From the NCBI RefSeq assembly GCF_003034845.1, contig NZ_PZKC01000009.1, forward strand, positions 62,001-126,000: 64,000 nt of DNA, given 5' to 3'. Origin of the DNA: Pseudothauera lacus (GTDB lineage Bacteria; Pseudomonadota; Gammaproteobacteria; Burkholderiales; Rhodocyclaceae). Positions 62,403 through 64,000 of the stretch are shown here, piece by piece. How positions within the stretch are numbered: position 1 is the stretch's first letter; the number at the start of each line of letters is the position of its first letter. The notes beneath the pieces are model-generated. The model was not told the DNA's origin, searched no databases, and saw nothing but the letters and a program-made list of their open reading frames with translations. Position numbers and translations under genes: made by a program.

Positions 62403-63598
62403 TGCGCGCCCACCGCGCCACCAACCACTTCCACCGCCAGGCCGTCGATGGCATTGGGCAGGTGGGTGCTCATTACCGTCTCCCCGGCGCTCAATCCGGC
62501 CGCACGGACCAGCACGCTCACCGACCCGCCGTCACGGCGCTCGCCGACGCGGTGCACACGCACGCTGACAAGGCGGCCATCGCGCACCGCGTAAATGCGG
62601 TCGCCGCCGTGGACGGCAGTCGGCGGCAGCGCATACACGCCGTCCGCTGCCGGACGTTCGAGCACGGCATTGACGAAGGCACCCACCGGCACCTGTGCCG
62701 GCGCCTCGACGCGCAGCAGCACGTCCACACCGCGCGCATCGGCCTCGCCGGAAATGCGCTCCAGTGTTGCCTGAAGGGGGCTGGCGCCGAAATCGGCGCT
62801 GGCCTGCAGACGTTCGCCGGCAGCCAGCGCCGCGCGCAGTTCCTCCGCATGCACCACCGGCACGCGCGCGCGCAGGTAGAGGGCATCGGAGGAGTACAGG
62901 GTCAGCAGGGTCTGTCCGGCCTGCACCTGATCGCCGGCAGCGACCTCGACGCGGCCAATGCGCGCCGCAAACGGTGCGCTGAGTTCGCCACGCTGGGCGT
63001 CGCGCTCGGCCTCGGCGAGTTTGGCGCGCAGTTGCGCCAGGCGCGCCGGATGTTCGGCGATGGCCTGTTCGCGCTGGGTCAGGGTAAGGCGGACGCGGGC
63101 GAGTTCCTCACGGGCCTGGTCATAGGCCGCCTCGGCGCTGAAGCGCGCCTCGCGCAGGCGCTCGAAACGCGCCACCTTGGCCTCCGCCAGTTCGAGCAGG
63201 GCCCGCTCCTGCACCACCGCGGCAAGATCGCCTTGCTGGCGCACGCGCTCGCGTTCGAGATCGGCGCGGGCCTGATCGACGCGCGGCTGCAGATCGCGCG
63301 GATCGAGGCGGGCAAGTACTGCGCCGGCATCGACGCGCTCGCCGTCGCGCACGCGCAGTTCAAGCACGCGGGCGCTCACCGGGGCCGCGGCGCGCACCTG
63401 GTCGGGGGCCTCGATGCGGCCATAGAGGGTCAGCGTGGGGCGGGCGCTGAGCGGGGTGACCACCTCGGCAGCGACCCGCCAGACGCGTTCGCGCGCCTCC
63501 ACCGGCGGCGCTACCGGGCGGGAGGCCTTGAGCACCATGAAGCCCGCCACCGCGAGCACGAGTACCGCCACCGCCACCAGACGCCGCCGCATGTTCAT
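62399..63598 (-). CDS. RND efflux periplasmic adaptor (membrane-fusion protein)
   Basis: Adaptor of 399 residues that bridges the RND pump to an outer-membrane channel. An N-terminal membrane anchor (MNMRRRLVAVAVLVLAVAGFMVLKAS) is followed by a lipoyl-like half (APDQVRAAAPVSARVLELRVRDGERVDAGAVLARLDPRD), a helical hairpin (about 105-190) and the second lipoyl half (LSAPFAARIGRVEVAAGDQVQAGQTLLTLY), then a beta-barrel and membrane-proximal part. The ATG at 63598 is chosen; an ATG at 63592 is close. A GATAAT that could serve as a -10 lies about 20 bp upstream. Confidence 0.92.
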   Translation of the reverse strand: MNMRRRLVAVAVLVLAVAGFMVLKASRPVAPPVEARERVWRVAAEVVTPLSARPTLTLYGRIEAPDQVRAAAPVSARVLELRVRDGERVDAGAVLARLDPRDLQPRVDQARADLERERVRQQGDLAAVVQERALLELAEAKVARFERLREARFSAEAAYDQAREELARVRLTLTQREQAIAEHPARLAQLRAKLAEAERDAQRGELSAPFAARIGRVEVAAGDQVQAGQTLLTLYSSDALYLRARVPVVHAEELRAALAAGERLQASADFGASPLQATLERISGEADARGVDVLLRVEAPAQVPVGAFVNAVLERPAADGVYALPPTAVHGGDRIYAVRDGRLVSVRVHRVGERRDGGSVSVLVRAAGLSAGETVMSTHLPNAIDGLAVEVVGGAVGAQ

Positions 63599-63629
63599 TC
63601 CGTATCCAGATTATCAGCAAGTGCTTATT

Positions 63630-64000
63630 CTACTCCGCCTGCAGCCAGCGCCTGCCCTCTGCGGACAGCCCGTACAGCCGCCAGCCGCCCTCGCCAATGG
63701 CGCACAGGCCATAGCGGAAAGGCTGGCGCTGGCGTTGCGGAATGTCGAAACGCAGGTCGCGGAAGCCGGCGCACTGCAGCCCATCCGGGCGATCGATCTC
63801 GACATGGTCGAGCACCGGGAACATCGAGAACCAGCGGAAGAACGCAAACGACTCGCTCTGCCAGACCTGTTGCGCCAGTACCGCCGCCTCTTCACTGCCG
63901 AACCGCGGCAGGCGTTGCCACTGTGCCAGATGCAGGGGCAGATAGGGTGCCGAGAAGCGCCGGATGAAGTGATCGTCCGGGCGCACATGGAGGACTTCGC
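63630..64000 (-). CDS. 3' end of a gene, probable membrane-bound metal-dependent hydrolase, partial
   Basis: The frame is open to the right edge, so only the C-terminal 122 residues are in the window. Text such as FAFFRWFSMFPVLDHVEIDRPDGLQCAGFRDLRFDIP, then FRYGLCAIGEGGWRLYGL, resembles the C-terminal soluble part of YdjM/YbcI-type membrane-bound metal-dependent hydrolases, but the helices and metal motifs lie outside. The GTG at 63986 is only an internal possibility, because the reading continues upstream of it. It ends 31 bp before the adaptor gene on the same strand. Assignment is tentative. Confidence 0.6.
   Translation of the reverse strand, partial: EVLHVRPDDHFIRRFSAPYLPLHLAQWQRLPRFGSEEAAVLAQQVWQSESFAFFRWFSMFPVLDHVEIDRPDGLQCAGFRDLRFDIPQRQRQPFRYGLCAIGEGGWRLYGLSAEGRRWLQAE

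Noticed and set aside
60489-62594. Plus-strand open frame of about 700 codons opposite the RND permease
   Set aside because: Shadow of a strongly supported permease gene; composition not protein-like.

Overview
The window is high-GC DNA from a betaproteobacterium, most likely of the Rhodocyclales (Zoogloeaceae/Rhodocyclaceae, Thauera- or Azoarcus-like). The evidence is the gene order recA-recX-lptB-rpoN-hpf-ptsN-hprK (HPr kinase beside the sigma-54 and PTS-Ntr genes is typical of betaproteobacteria), a Na+-translocating NADH:quinone reductase gene, and a large accessory set for fatty-acid degradation. The genus is an inference. I saw no rRNA, tRNA, CRISPR array, insertion sequence or prophage.

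Region 1 (1-21.5 kb) lies entirely on the minus strand. After the 5' end of nqrA come three fatty-acid units, read in the direction of transcription. (a) 21248->14549 encodes a DUF1302 outer-membrane barrel, a DUF1329 periplasmic protein, a YCF48-type beta-propeller and an MMPL/RND inner-membrane transporter. (b) 14457->6711 encodes a PsrA-like TetR regulator, FadE, a FadI-like thiolase, a FadJ-like multifunctional enzyme, a YciA-like thioesterase and a second TetR regulator. (c) 6546->711 encodes an AlkK/FadD acyl-CoA ligase, a FadN-type hydroxyacyl-CoA dehydrogenase/hydratase, a FadA thiolase and a DUF4442 hotdog protein. Each unit starts with a promoter overlapped by a 20-bp near-palindrome of the form ATTyrAACrktCGTTyrAAT. 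They therefore look like one regulon in which lipid traffic across the envelope is switched together with two beta-oxidation sets. The core of the DUF1302 gene (about 19450-21060) has clearly lower GC than its ends and its neighbours, which suggests allele replacement.

Region 2 (21.5-37.2 kb) holds DUF1631 and HDOD proteins (coupled start), a VTT/DedA-like membrane protein, an ATM1-type ABC half-transporter, a CHASE-PAS-PAS-GGDEF diguanylate cyclase, an aspA-asparaginase pair, a small Fe-S protein, and the three-gene N-acetylglutaminylglutamine amide (NAGGN) osmolyte operon.

Region 3 (37.2-46.7 kb) is core genome: thiL, pgpA, pncC, recA (with a LexA box), recX, lptB, rpoN, hpf, ptsN and hprK. 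It is followed by a diguanylate cyclase carrying degenerate Hpt-like and receiver-like domains.

Region 4 (46.7-64 kb) holds ilvA, a 5-formyltetrahydrofolate cyclo-ligase gene, an Slt lytic transglycosylase, a three-gene minus-strand set (MGDG-synthase-like glycosyltransferase, App1-like phosphatidate phosphatase, unknown membrane/TPR protein), an NDUFA9-like protein, cca, ovoA (ovothiol biosynthesis), an RND efflux pair, and the 3' end of a probable metal-dependent hydrolase gene cut by the window edge.
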